Assembly: GCF_021462225.1 (NCBI RefSeq)
Contig: NC_061811.1
Location: 10,255,663-10,319,662 of the forward strand
Source of the DNA: Girardinichthys multiradiatus
Lineage: Eukaryota > Chordata > Actinopteri > Cyprinodontiformes > Goodeidae
Direction of reading: 5' to 3'
DNA: 64,000 bases
In this document: positions 24,208-36,224 of the stretch, in pieces
How the letters are laid out: each line of letters begins with the position of its first letter
Numbering within the stretch: the first letter of the stretch is position 1
Notes under the pieces: generated by a model
Seen by the model: the letters and a program-made list of their open reading frames with translations, nothing else
Told to the model about the DNA's origin: nothing
Database searches by the model: none
Position numbers and translations under genes: made by a program

Positions 24208-24468
24208 ATGGCCAGCAACACAGACAGCAGCAAAGAAAGTGATATTTCTTTAGATATATTTCAGTCACTATCAGAGAGAGACGCAGCAGAGTCAGAAGAA
24301 GAAAGTCAGCTTTCATCAGATGGCAGAGCACAAGTGCTGCAGCGTGCGGACGGCCATCTAATTCGATTAGTCTATTTTTGCAGGACCGCAGTTAATATCC
24401 ATGAATCACACCGCACCACCAAGAAACAGAACCAGCAAAACATCTGGATTTTCAAAATAATCCACTAA
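24208..24468 (+). CDS. Small acidic, serine-rich open frame of unknown origin
   Basis: The frame has an ATG at 24208 (MASNTDSSKESD) and 86 codons. Residues 1-45 are rich in S, E and D (ESEEESQLSSDG), resembling the disordered N-termini of many transposase-derived and nuclear proteins. The last 40 residues have no such bias and look like read-through. I do not recognise the family. A GTxxG-type splice donor is not clear. It sits inside a block that interrupts an L2 LINE, so it may be the first coding part of a mobile element. Evidence for a real protein is weak. Confidence 0.2.
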   Translation: MASNTDSSKESDISLDIFQSLSERDAAESEEESQLSSDGRAQVLQRADGHLIRLVYFCRTAVNIHESHRTTKKQNQQNIWIFKIIH

Positions 24469-25645
24469 AGATGTACTAGATCTTGCTATATTAATAAATA
24501 TACGCATATATTTATAAATACACGTGTATATATTAGTAGTTGTTACATTATATCAATTAGATCAGTTACTGGGTTTACTAAGGTATTATAAACCGAGAAA
24601 TTAAACAATAAATGCACCAAATAAAGCTTTGTTGCACTCAGTGTACTCACCCTTTGTAGAACAAACCTGCTACTGGACTTGCTACTGCATTTAGCACTGG
24701 CTTTTATTGCATGATCTGCGTATGGTTCTTGGAGCTCCTATGGGCATTGCAGCGGACCGGACTGGACTGAAGCAGATACAGTGTCAATCCAGCTTAGCAG
24801 CAGACACAAGGGATGATTAAAGATCTGAAGAAACTAGTAACCTGTCGTGTCAGTTTTTTTTTACTTTAAATTAGAATCTTTAGAGAAAAATTTATTTAAA
24901 TATGTCATATGCGCATGTCATTTATCTTATAATAATATTCTTTTTGGATTATTATTATTAATAATAAAATAATAATTTTAGATTTTTAATTATTAATAAT
25001 AACTGCTTACATCTAAATGCACTTTTGCAACAAAGAAATGTTCTTACCTGCTGAATTTTGATCCGTTTAGCAAGCAACAACCTTTTCTTTGGTGATCTTT
25101 TCTCATCAGATGCACTGAACAATGTGGCTATAGACTCTGCTTTCAACATTTTCCTTCATCTGTAACACATCCCGACCTCTGACATCATTTCTCTTGCGAA
25201 TACGTAGGTTTCTTGTTAGAAGCAGTTTGCCGAGAAGTCCTCTGATCACAACTGGCTGTGCTAGGTGGGACTAGTCCATCTGTCCCTCCTCAGTTTTCCA
25301 GCTCTGATCCTCTTCGCCTCAGGAATATAGTGCAGACTAACGGCTGCTGTCATAGTATTGCTGCCTCCAGCACCAATGCACTGTTTGACCATATTAACGC
25401 TGTTTTTAACTCAACTTGGCTTCTACCTAATCATTGACGCTCACACAATTAATGACTGGAGACATCCCCTTTCATTTCCAGGCGACTTTGGACTTGCAAA
25501 ATGTAACATAGAAATATGCTTATTCTGTTTCACAATTGTCTTTTATCACGTCGTTAATCCTAATATCAAATCAGTTACTGCCCAATTCTGTCAATAGATT
25601 CTTTCTATTATTTCTGCATTTTTAGGAAAAGGATGTCACAGGCAG

Positions 25646-26960
25646 TTTAATGTACTTTGGTGCTAAGCCATTCAGTAATAAAACTAATAGAAGTATTTTA
25701 AAGTATGTTCTCTGAGCTACAGGAAGCCAGTGAAAGGACTTTAGAACTGGGGTGATGTGGTATACTTAGTTCTAGTGAGGACGTGGGCAGCAGCTGTCTG
25801 ATTGACTGTTTAGGAAGACCTGTGAAAACACGGTTGCAGTAATCAATTCACCTAAAGATAAATGCACGGATGAGATTTTTAGGATCCTGCAGGGACATTA
25901 GTCCTTTATTCCTGGAAATGTTATTCAGGTGATAGAAGACCAGCTTAGTTATTGTCTTTATGTGCCTCTGGAGGTTCAGGTCTGAGTCCATCTCTATTCC
26001 AAGAGCTGTGTGCTGACTCTTGATCACTCCTCCTTTAGTCCAAAAAATAATTACTTCAGTTTTGCCTATACTGCAGGCATGTTTGAGGGTCTAAGAGCTG
26101 ATCAACATTTACAGCCTTGCGATTTTTCCACAACTTCATATTTCAACTACATTTATTCTTTGTATGAGTTACTATATTACCAAGGTGATAATAAAGCCAT
26201 CTTTCTCGTTTTATTGGTTTTGCACCTAAAAACCTGATGTGATGGTGGCACAGGCTTATTTCTGTATTTCTTCTAATACCACACCACCTTTATTTATAAC
26301 ACATTTAATCTTCATCTTCTGAGAACAATAAAAGTTTTGAGAACAACCTTCATTCTAAACAGTCTTCTCCTAAATTGCCAGAGAACATTATTAGTTAACT
26401 AAAGATTATTAGTTAAGTTTTCAGTCCAATTTTCCTTTCATTTTCTTATCCATTACTCTATTCTCACTTTTTTTTATTACCTCTATTGTTTGATTTTCTG
26501 AAATTAAAATTTTATGATCCACTGCAGTAAAAGCAGCAGTTAAATCTAAAAGCACAAGTATAACACAGTCACATGAGTTAGTTGCTAAAGAGTCATCTTC
26601 AAAATCTATTGAAAGGGCAGATTTGGTATTGTGATAAGCTTTAAAACCAGATTGAAAAACCTCTAAAATACAATCTAAAAGGCAATTATTTGTTTGTAAA
26701 CTACCTTTTCAAGAATGTTTGAGATAAGAGGCAGTTTAGAGATAGGCCTGTAATTTTCAAGAATACTGGCTGAATTACTTTTACAAGCCTGATGTTAAAG
26801 GGCAAAACAGAGTCTAAAATGGTTTGGCGGGTTGAACAAATGTTTCTAAAGGAACAACTTGTTAAATCCAACAATATCAGGAGGATTGAATCAACTAAAA
26901 TCATTATTGTATTATTATGCCATCAGGAAGATGGTTACTTGTAAATAGGTGCATGAAAAT
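25646..26960 (-). pseudogene. L2-clade LINE reverse transcriptase, decayed and internally disrupted
   Basis: On the minus strand, 26763 to 26690 reads ENYRPISKLPLISNILEKVV, the N-terminal reverse transcriptase motif of L2/CR1-type LINEs. It is followed by FQSGFKAYHNTKSALSI and VILVLLDLTAAFTAVDHKIL at about 26670-26500 (motif A, catalytic Asp retained in LLDL). Further downstream, 26060 to 25650 reads KTEVIIFW, DLNLQRHIKTITK, HLNNISRNKGL and IDYCNRVFTGLPKQSIRQLL, the thumb and C-terminal region. The intervening 26080-26480 should carry the SGVPQGS and YADD motifs, but I cannot find them; that segment looks unrelated. Several stops and frameshifts confirm it is dead. Its 3' end continues at 23598-23972. 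Confidence 0.75.
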
Positions 26961-29900
26961 TGTTAGGCCTTGCACCAATTGGGGATGCTGCACCTTTCTG
27001 GGCTTAGCTGTCTTCTTTATTTAAATCACGGTTAAGATAGTCAAGTATTCCAGAGAAGCGTTCCACTTGCTTCACATGACCTGACTTTGGGACTTGTCAC
27101 TGGCAACAGGCTTCCTCCATTTCTTTCAACACAGATCTTTAATACTGATCCATCTGTTGCAAACCTATGTGATGATCCATCCCAGATGGACTGGAGCCCA
27201 GTGATATGGCACCTACTCTAAACAAGGTGAGTGAAACTGTTTAAAGCAAAGCTCACAGGTGTTTTGTAGTAATCCTTTGTCCTTATGGTTCAATCAGGTG
27301 TTGATGGTCAGCGTTTTTTCAAGGGTTCTGAGGGATCACAGTTTTCGGTTGTTCAGAATGAGCATGCTCCCAGATATTCCTATAGATTCATTTAATGGTT
27401 TAATGATATTCTGCACTATAGAGGGAGAAACAGAAAAATCCCTTACAATCCTTCCTTGAGGTTTTATTCAGTTAAATAAGTTCTCACTCATTTGCTGCCA
27501 AACTGAAGATCCTCTGAACATATTTGTGCCTCAAAGCCTCAGTCTGGTATGGTTACTGTGGTTTGGAGTATATATATCCTTTAGACAATTTATTAATAAT
27601 GATTTAACTAACTTGTTTGTTTATATTAGTGTGTGATTAAAATGTTTGATTAAAAAAACAACCATCAAGCAGTCTCTTCCCAGCATTCATTCATTGTGCA
27701 CTTAATATTGAATTATTTTTTTGAAAATTTTAAGTCATTTAAGCTAGTAATCTTAGTTTTTATTCTGTTTATCACAAGAGTGTCCACCATTTATGATACA
27801 TACAGTTACTGATGTAAATAATAGTTAAGTTGCTATAATAAACCGAAATACAAACTTAAATATCAGGCCCTCAAACACCTATTTTCTCTCTGACATTTTT
27901 TTTCTTTACATTCTCCTGGAAGTTTATTTAATTAACTGAGGACAGGAGAAGCAGTCTATACTCTTACTCCCTGGGATGCAGGGACTCCACCCTCCCAGCA
28001 GGAAGAGTGATTGGGTTCTCTGGGCATTCCAGTGTTTGCCCAAGTGGAAAGAGACGAAATGAAGGAGATCATTGCCCATCGATACCCAATTATATGACAA
28101 GGACGAGTGCCATCGGCTCCCAATCTGGGGTGTGTTGGATACTTTTTACCTAATGTTTGAGGATAAATTGTTTTGTTGCTGGATTATAGTCAATGTAATT
28201 ATGTCAATTGATGGAAAGCCACAGAGTGATTCCCAGACTCAAGCTGTGAGCTTATTTTTGAAGACTTTGCACGCTTTAATTGCCATATTCACAGCACAAT
28301 TTGCACCCTGCAAAGACAATAGGGGTACATTTTTTAATATGGTCAGTATGTGGCTTGAATTTGCATCACTTTCAGACCTGGTTTTGACCTTTGCACCATC
28401 TGACCTGGATGGTACACACATTAGGAAACAATATATTGGCTCCACAAAGCCATACATCAAAAACTGTGTTCTTGGGTTATATGTGATGATCAAACAGTTC
28501 TGGATGCACAGAAACTAATCTAACTTGGACTAAAAGTTGCAGCCATGTTCTTGGTTAACTATTTCAGCCTGTTCATTAGGCACTTGGAAACCTAAAATAG
28601 AGAGGAACAGATTGTTGCACCACAGAAATTAACAAATCCAGCTGGTTCTTTGACTGCGGCTAAAACGCGCTCGACTCAGACTTCAAAAAGAAGTTGAATT
28701 CCACATTGGATCGTCAGCCAGTTGGGTGTCTCTCCATGCCAATTGGGTCTTTCGGAGTTTTATGATGGGTCGTACTTGAGACATGGTTGAGTCTGTTGCT
28801 GTCCAAGTCAAACATTTGTCTGGCTCTGACTCCCCACCAAACAATCCCTGGCAATGAGTCCCAGTCGCTTGCTCCAAAGCTCCAACGGGATTTGACCCCA
28901 GGCTGCATGAAATATGTTGTGGGTGCACATGGAACCAAAATACCAATGTATTCAATTTATGTGGTAACTGAATTCTTTAAGTGGCTCTCAGTTTAAGGAA
29001 TTTATATTGTTTTCTGTCCACAAGCAAAATTTTGGCAACAAATGGCCCCTAGCAAAACTTTCTTGTGCTTGTTTTTAAGATTTTTTAACATCATACTTAG
29101 AAATACTCTTTGTAGATTTGACAATTTCCATAAACTTTGGAACAGGGCACTAGGTTTTCAAGTCCCAAACCAACACCAAATTGCTTTTATTTAATTTGAT
29201 GTTATTGGCTATATCAGGTCATATCACCATAATTATACAAAAAAATCCACTGGCTACATTTTATTAAAAGAGCTAATACAAAAACAAAGGTCGTAACATG
29301 GATTGTTATGAAACAGAGAGCATAAGAAATTCTTGCAAAACTCCAGTATGTGACCCATTTAGCGCAGTAAGAAGCATTTTGAGCTTTATGCATTTCAGCT
29401 ACTTTGTATGAGTTTTGGTACACAGTTTCGTTGACAGACAAAGTTTACACTGACAAAATGCTTCATATGTTGCAGTGGTTGCATGTTGAAACCAGTGGTG
29501 AAACATTATGACATTTGCAGGACTCTGTAAAGAGCACATTGTAACAGTTTCAGCACGAAGAGTTTTACACAGGAACATAGAAGATGTGTGGAAATCTGCT
29601 CTCCTCTAACACACAAATTTATCTCCTTTTCTTCAAACTCACTTTGATGAAGCAGGTAAGATACTGACCACTGACAACTACTTCGTAGAATCCCATTTCT
29701 AGTGATCTGATTCCACTCATTCAAACTCAGAGGGAAACTAGTTTGTCTTGCTGCTGACTTTAACCTCTTAGTTCATTTTTTCTGCTTCTTATCACATAAA
29801 AAACTTTAAAGAAGAAAAAACACAACAGAAAATAAATGGTTGTGTAATCTTAATTTATAAATACCAACCTTATTAACACCAGCTAACCAGACATGTATCC

Positions 29901-31187
29901 TTTTGCGAAGGGCAGCAGCATCAGTTACAACACCAACATGCATCATCCAAGCTATTCATTGGTTTTTCTTTGTGACCTTTTCTTGTTCGCATCTCTGATC
30001 TGCTACATACATTATTAACCATCAGAGAAACTCCACTGTTGCAGCATGCTGAAGGTAAACTAGATCAGGAATGGGGGTGAGAAGAATGGCCTGTAGGCTT
30101 CCACTTCAATAATTAACTCAGGTTCCTTCTCTCTGATCCAGGTCAGTACCGACAACCTTACACTCGCCCGCCTCTCCTTCAACTGCCGTATACAGGTCAC
30201 AGACGGCAGCCTGGAACCCTAAGGTGTCGTGTAAATGTGCCTGTGGAATGATGGGCGGGCATCTCTCGATGCCACGTTCATTTGCACATCAAGAAAGGAG
30301 ACGAGGAAGCCTTGACCCAATTAACGGTGAGGAAAAAACAGATTAAATAAAGTCTGCAGTTGTACTCCTGGACATCAACTGAATGTGCATGCATGCAAAG
30401 ATGTGTGTGTATGTTTGTGTGGATGACGAGGTCAAACACAGACCACGGGATGAAAGTGAACTAGCTCTAGGCAAATCAGAGAGGGTATGAGGAGCAGATG
30501 GGGAAGCATGGCTCAGAGTCACACCATCTAGGTAAACTAGATGGCTGAAAATGAGGAAGTGGAGGTGATGAGTTCTTTATCTGCCTTAATCTTAGCCTAA
30601 TATGCAGCCAGTAAAGTGTCTGAAACCACACTGTTCCTTTCTGCTTTAGGGTTCATTTAAACAAATTAAACCATTTTCTCATTTCTAATGTCCTTCTGGA
30701 GCCTTCGGGTATTCAAACCATACAAAGAGCAGATATTGGCAAACCATGCTTTCTTTTACTTAATTTATTTGCTATTTCAGATCATGTGTCATGATCAGAG
30801 ATGTGCAGAAGAAACGGTAAAACCAAACTTAATAAAAGTTTTCAGAAGTTAATGAGACACTACCGCTTTACTTTTACAAAACAGGCATTTCTTAAAAAAA
30901 CATACAAACAAAACATCAAATGCAAATGAATGATTCATCCCTTCACACTGGATGAAGTGGTCTCCAGAAGGCCACAAAGCTACGCCAGTGCACATGGGCC
31001 CCATACCGTGCATACATTGCCACCATGATGGTGAAGCATCATGACCTCAGCACAAAAAACTTGTAAATGCTCAAAATACTTCTGGAATTCCTAAAACCCA
31101 ATCATGCATTATGAAAGAGCATGAGCGCATTGCAGTATTGTCTTTAATCTGTGTGAAGGAGCTCCAAAAAATTGTTTCACAATTATA
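26961..31187. other. Long stretch without a recognised gene or repeat
   Basis: Mostly AT-rich unique sequence. A 148-codon plus-strand frame at 28072-28518 starts at a TTG and lacks any domain. 30120-30330 is a GC-balanced unique block (ACCGACAACCTTACACTCGC) that might be conserved. No RNA gene is seen. Confidence 0.4.
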
Positions 31188-32765
31188 CTCTGCTCAAAGA
31201 AATAAAGGGAACACTTAAACAACACAATATAACTCCAAGTAAATCAAACTTCTGTGAAATCAAACTGTCCACTTAGGAAGCAACATTGATTGACAATCAA
31301 TTTCACATGTTGTTGTGCAAATGGAATAGACAACAGGGAAAATCTCTGGCGATTAGCAAGACACACTCAATAAAGGAGTGGTTCTGCAGGTGGGGACCAC
31401 AGACCACTTCTCTTTACCTATGCTTTCTGGCTGATGTTTTGTCACTTTTGAATGTTGGTGGTGCTTTCACACTTGTGGTAGTATGAGACGGACTCTACAA
31501 CCCACACAAGTGGCTCAGGTAGTGCAGCTCATCCAGGATGGCACATCAATGCGAGCTGTGGCAAGAAGGTTTGCTGTGTCTGTCAGCGTAGTGTCCAGAG
31601 CATGGAGGCGCTACCAGGAGACAGGCCAGTACACCAGGAGACGTGGAGGAGGCCGTAGGAGGGCAACAACCCAGCAGCAGGACCACTACCTCCGCCTTTG
31701 TGCACGGAGGAATAGGAGGAACACTGCCAGAGCCCTGCAAAATGACCTCCAGCAGGCCACAAATGTGCTTGTGTCTGCACAAACGGTTAGAAACCGACTC
31801 CATGAGGATGGTATGAGGGCCCGACGTCCACAAATGGGGGTTGTGCTCACAGCCCAACTCCATGCAGGATACTTGCCATTTGCCAGAGAACAACAGGATT
31901 GGCAAATTCACCACTGGCGCCCTCTGCTCTTCACAGATGAAAGCAGGTTCACATTGAGCACATGTGACAGACGTGACAGAGTCTGAAGACACCATGGAGA
32001 GCGATCTGCTGCCTGCAACATCCTTCAGCATGGCCGGTTTGGCAGTGGGTCAGTAATGGTGTGGGGTGGCATTTCTTTGGAGGGCCACATGGCCCTCCAT
32101 GTGGTCGCCAGAGGTAGCCTGACTGCCATTAGGTACCAAGATGAGATTCTCAGACCCCTTGTGAGACCATATGCTGGTGCTGTGGGCCCTGGGTTCCTCC
32201 TAATATAGGACAATGCTAGACCTCATGTGGCTGGAGTGTGTCAGCAGTTCCTGCAAGATGAAGACATTGTAGCTATAGACTGGCCCGCCCGTTTCCCAGA
32301 CCTGAATCCGATTGAGCTCATCTGGGACATCATGTCTTGCTCCATTTACCAACGTCAACTTGCACCACAGACTGTCCAGGAGTTGGCGGATGCTTTAGTT
32401 CAGGTGTGGGAGGAGATCCCTCAGGAGACCAACCGCCGTTTCATCAGGAGCATGCCCAGGCATTGTAGGGAGGTCATACAGGCACGTGGAGGCCACACAC
32501 AATACTGAGCCTCATTTTGACTTGTTTTAAGGACATTACATGAAAGTTGGATCAGCCTGTAGTGTGTTTTTCCACTTTAATTTTGTGTGTGACTCCTAAT
32601 CCAGGCCTCCAGTGGTCAATAAAATTGATTTCCATTGTTGATTTTGTGTGATTTTGTTGTCAGCACATTCAACTTTGTATAGAACAAAATATTCAATGAT
32701 AATATTTCATTCATTCAGATCTAGGAGGTATTATTTGAGCGTTACATTTATTTTTTTGAGCAGTG
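31188..32765 (+). mobile_element. Tc1-like DNA transposon (DD34E type), older copy
   Basis: The ends read CTCTGCTCAAAGAAATAAA on the left and the complement of CACTGCTCAAAAAAATAAA on the right, bounded by TA at 31186-31187 and 32766-32767 (the TA target duplication of Tc1/mariner elements). The inverted repeats are about 30 bp with roughly six mismatches by eye. The 1578-bp length is typical. It contains one transposase gene in the same orientation, now broken by two stop codons. The next Tc1 element lies only 182 bases away. Confidence 0.92.
31483..32508 (+). pseudogene. Tc1-like transposase with two in-frame stop codons
   Basis: The reading frame runs from ATG at 31483 to TGA at 32506-32508 without frameshift, 341 codons plus the stop. 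It is interrupted by TGA at 31984-31986 (after SFDRRD-like residues TCDRRDRV) and TAG at 32206-32208. The N-terminus ([34 protein letters not shown]) is a paired-type helix-turn-helix DNA-binding domain, followed by an Arg-rich linker ([10 protein letters not shown]). The DDE domain keeps all three acidic residues: Asp in LFTDESRF, Asp in DNARPH (just after the TAG) and Glu in DLNPIE, with 34 residues between the last two. It would cut and paste the element at TA sites. Both stops look like simple single-base or two-base changes (probably Trp and Gln in the ancestor). It cannot make a full protein. Confidence 0.92.
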
Positions 32766-32949
32766 TATTTGGAGTTGCATCTCATGATGGTTATTTGAGA
32801 ATGCATCTAACTCATGCAGAAGAGTGATAATGTTGCCAACAGAATACAAAAGACAGGCATATATGCATGACACATGGGGCACCCAAAAACAACCCGTGAC
32901 AGTAAAGTCTCTACCCTGAATGGGAGTTCATAACATGAGCATTTATATA

Positions 32950-34199
32950 CAGGGGTTGGACAATGAAACTGAAACACCTGTCATTTTAGTGTAGGAGGTT
33001 TCTTGGCTAAATTGGACCAGCTTGGTAGCCAGTCTTCATTGATTGCACATTGCACCAGTAAGAGCAGAGTGTGAAGGTTCAATTAGCAGGGTAAGAGCAC
33101 AGTTTTGCTCAAAATATTGAAATGCACACAACATTATGGGTGACATACCAGAGTTCAAAAGAGGACAAATTGTTGGTGCATGTCTTGCTGGCGCATCTGT
33201 GACCAAGACAGCAAGTCTTTGTGATGTATCAAGAACCACGGTATCCAGGGTAATGTGAGCATACCACCAAGAAAGACGAACCACATCCAACAGGATTAAC
33301 TGTGGATGCAAGAGGAAGCTGTCTGAAAGGGATGTTCGGGTGCTAACCCGGATTGTATCCAAAAAACATAAAACCATGGCTGCCCAAATCACGGCAGAAT
33401 TAAATGTGCACCTCAACTCTCCTGTTTCCACCAGAACTGTCAGTCGGGAGCTCCACAGGGTTAATATACACTGCCGGGCTGCTATAGTCAAACCTTTGAT
33501 CACTCATGCCAATGCCAAACGTTGGTTTCAATGGTGCAAGGAGTGCAAATCTTGGGCTGTGGACAATGTGAAACATGTATTGTTCTCTGATAAGTCCACC
33601 TTTACTGTTTTCCCCACATCCGGGAGAGTTATGGTGTGGAGAAGCCCCAAAGAAGCGTACCACCCAGACTGTTGCATGCCCAGAGTGAAGCATGGGGGTG
33701 GATCAGTGATGGTTTGGACTGCCATATCATGGCATTCCCTTGGCCCAATGCTTGTGCTAGATGGGCACGTCACTGCCAAGGACTACCGAACCATTCTTGA
33801 GGACCATGTGCATCCAATGGTTCAAACATTGTATCCTGAAGGCGGTGCCGTGTATCAGGATGACAATGCACCAATACACACAGCAAGACTGGTGAAAGAT
33901 TGGTTTGATGAACATGAAAGTGAAGTTGAACATCTCCCATGGCCTGAACAGTCACCAGATCTAAATATTATTGAGCCACTTTGGGGTGTTTTGGAGGAGC
34001 GGGTCAGGAAACGTTTTCCTCCACCAGTATCACGTAGTGACATGGCCACTATCCTGCAAGAAGAATGGCTTAAAATCCCACTGACCACTGTGCAGGACTT
34101 GTATATGTCATTTCCAAGATGACAAATGAGGCCCTACACCATACTAATAAATTATTGTGGTCTAAAACCAGGTGTTTCAGTTTCATTGTCCAACCCCTG
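32950..34199 (+). mobile_element. Tc1-like DNA transposon with perfect terminal repeats
   Basis: The terminal inverted repeats begin CAGGGGTTGGACAATGAA. Counting the TA at each end they match perfectly over 33 bases (32948-32980 and 34169-34201). The TA pair at 32948-32949 and 34200-34201 is the target duplication. The 1250-bp element holds a single transposase gene with one stop codon. Perfect termini indicate a younger insertion than the neighbour at 31188. Confidence 0.95.
33136..34122 (+). pseudogene. Tc1-family transposase with one in-frame stop codon
   Basis: The frame starts with ATG at 33136 ([15 protein letters not shown]) and ends at 34120-34122, 328 codons without frameshift, with one internal TGA at 33256-33258, about codon 41. 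The interruption falls inside the N-terminal helix-turn-helix region ([21 protein letters not shown]), so any product started downstream would lack DNA binding. The catalytic domain is complete: Asp in VLFSDKSTF, Asp in YQDDNAPIH and Glu in PDLNIIEPLW. I count 36 residues between the second Asp and the Glu, unlike the 34 of classic Tc1, which would place it nearer the DD36E group. The GGGSVMVW segment typical of the superfamily is also present. The gene fills most of the element between its terminal repeats. Confidence 0.92.
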
Positions 34200-34201
34200 T
34201 A

Positions 34202-36224
34202 GTTATTTGTCCAGTGAGGAGGAGGAAGAAGTCAGAAATTTTTTTGTCTGAGAGACATTAGCTCTTCTATCTAGGTATCTATGGTGAACCATCCTACCTG
34301 AGAATGATCGCTGTGACTTCAACTAATGCTGCACATATCATGAAATCAAAGGAACTTTAAATACTCATATGTAATCTCTTGTTCATGAGGCTCAGATCCA
34401 GATATGAAAAAAAACACAAGTCACCACTGCAGCTAATTATTGTGGGTAAGGTGAAACCATAAAGGATGAATAATTGAAAACAAAACGTAAAAATCATAGT
34501 AAAACTGTTTATTTTCTTATCTGAAAAACTTTATACTCACAAACAACACCCACATGCACTTAAATGGCCTTGCTGTTGTCTCATTGCCAGAACAATGAGA
34601 TCAGATCTGCAGTCACCTTGGCATGGACTGTGTTGTGTCCTCATCTCTTAGCCTTTGGTTTTTCTTGAAGCCAAGATTGAAGGTGTGTCATTTTTCTTTG
34701 GTTGTTTACTTTTGCAAGTGTTACACACTTTGATCTGTACAAGAATTTAACACTACTCAATCCATACCTCATCTGTGTTGTCGATAAGCAACCACCCATC
34801 AATTCAACATGCTTCTTTTTTGTGTTTCTTTTGTTTTTGTGCTTACAGCAATCGGTAGATATACTGTGCTGCTCCAGATGGGAAATCATCATCATCCATA
34901 TTAGGTTGTGCTCTCCTGTTTTAGAAAGGTGTGGTTCCAAATGCTTGTTTTTTTTTTTTTTGCAAAAAGTTGTGGTTTAAAGTTAGCTACATGCTTTGTT
35001 GAACAATGAAAAAGCACATTTGGATTGCTTATGCTGAATAATTTTAAGTTTTTTAGGTTTTCTGGATCTAAAATATATTTGCTTTAAAAGAACCCTAATG
35101 GACAGCACCAACGCCTTCTTAAATCCATGATATGATAAACAGGAAAAGGGGCTGCAATAAATGTTTCCAACAGATATTAAAGGTATTAAGGCTTTAATGT
35201 GATCTTCTGCTCAGCAGTGATGTGTCAAGTTGATGGTATAAATATGGAGAAAAATGGAACACAAAGTGTAGAAGAGTCAAAAGGATCAGAGAAATAAACA
35301 GAGATAAAAAGCAAACGAGAGGAAGAAAAGTGAGAAGTTGATTGGGATGAAAGAGGTGCAATGATTTCTCCGGGCTCCATGCCTTGTTAGATCTATCATC
35401 CCTTTAATTAATAGTGTTTTTAGGAAGACGTCTGAACTGTGTCATTTTCATTATTGGAAAACCCAATGCGATTAATGAATCATTTTCAGTTTTGATCCAT
35501 TATATCATGCTAGTTGATCTCCCCTTTTCCGCACTACTGAGTGATAGCATCGTTTTCTGCCCCTCGATCAAATTTAATTTGGCCCCCTATTATAGTACAC
35601 TGCTGCGACTGAAGTGTCAATTTTTGTCAGGCAATTAGAAGCCATAACCTGTGAAGCTATGTTTGATAGGCATGGTAATTGGATTGTTTCAGGAATAGCT
35701 TGAAACACTTTTGGATTTTTTAAATCTGTACCTGCTCCCCTCCCCCTGAACTTCTCATCTGTTTGGGATTTTTGATCGTCTATAAGTCGAACTTCAGAGC
35801 AAACAAAAGATGAGACAAGCTCTGAGGAGGAGGAACAGGAGTGCTTGGCTGAGCAGAAAGTCAGCAGCCAGGGGCTTTTACACAGTGATAAATGTGTCAC
35901 TTTTCCTGCCTTCGTCTGTTTTGACCCTGTCCTGTTTCACCTTTCAAGACACCACATTAGAGAGGTTTTAACTTTTCAGCTGACAGAGAAGGAAAGCACG
36001 TCTAGAAATCAGAAACATGGTGTGGATGCAGCGGAAAAATGAAAATAGGCTGATGCAACTCTGAGATTTCCAAAGAACCAGAGATGCATTTGAATTTTTT
36101 CTGTAAGATAAGGTGTCAGAGAGGTTTTAAAACTTTTTCCCCTGTTCACAGAAATTGTGCCAAGTTTGACGTAGCAGTTTTCCAGCTGGGGTTCAATGCA
36201 GTCCCCTTAAATTTAATCCAGTTT
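34202..36224. other. Unique sequence, no gene recognised
   Basis: AT-rich with a poly-T run at 34948-34961. The block 35390-35710 is entered separately as a candidate regulatory element. Confidence 0.4.
35390..35710. promoter_or_regulatory. Candidate conserved non-coding element
   Basis: Unique sequence dense in short homeodomain-like cores (TTTAATTAATAG near 35402, GCGATTAATGAATC near 35468, GGTAATTGGATTG near 35673) with no domain-bearing frame. The chance frames here have no recognisable product. The call awaits alignment. Confidence 0.28.

Larger units (their letters stand above)
23973..25645. other. 1.67-kb block of unknown origin inserted in an L2 LINE
   Basis: The block lies between the LINE 3' part and the LINE coding part, with TTTAA at both junctions (about 23968-23972 and 25646-25650). 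It contains a perfect hairpin at 24171-24200, an acidic serine-rich frame at 24208-24468, an AT-rich stretch (24880-25010), a minus-strand 63-codon frame (24958-25149) and a plus-strand frame with no recognised domain at 25358-25597. No terminal inverted repeats are obvious. It could be a DNA transposon, a filler insertion or a rearrangement. Confidence 0.4.
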
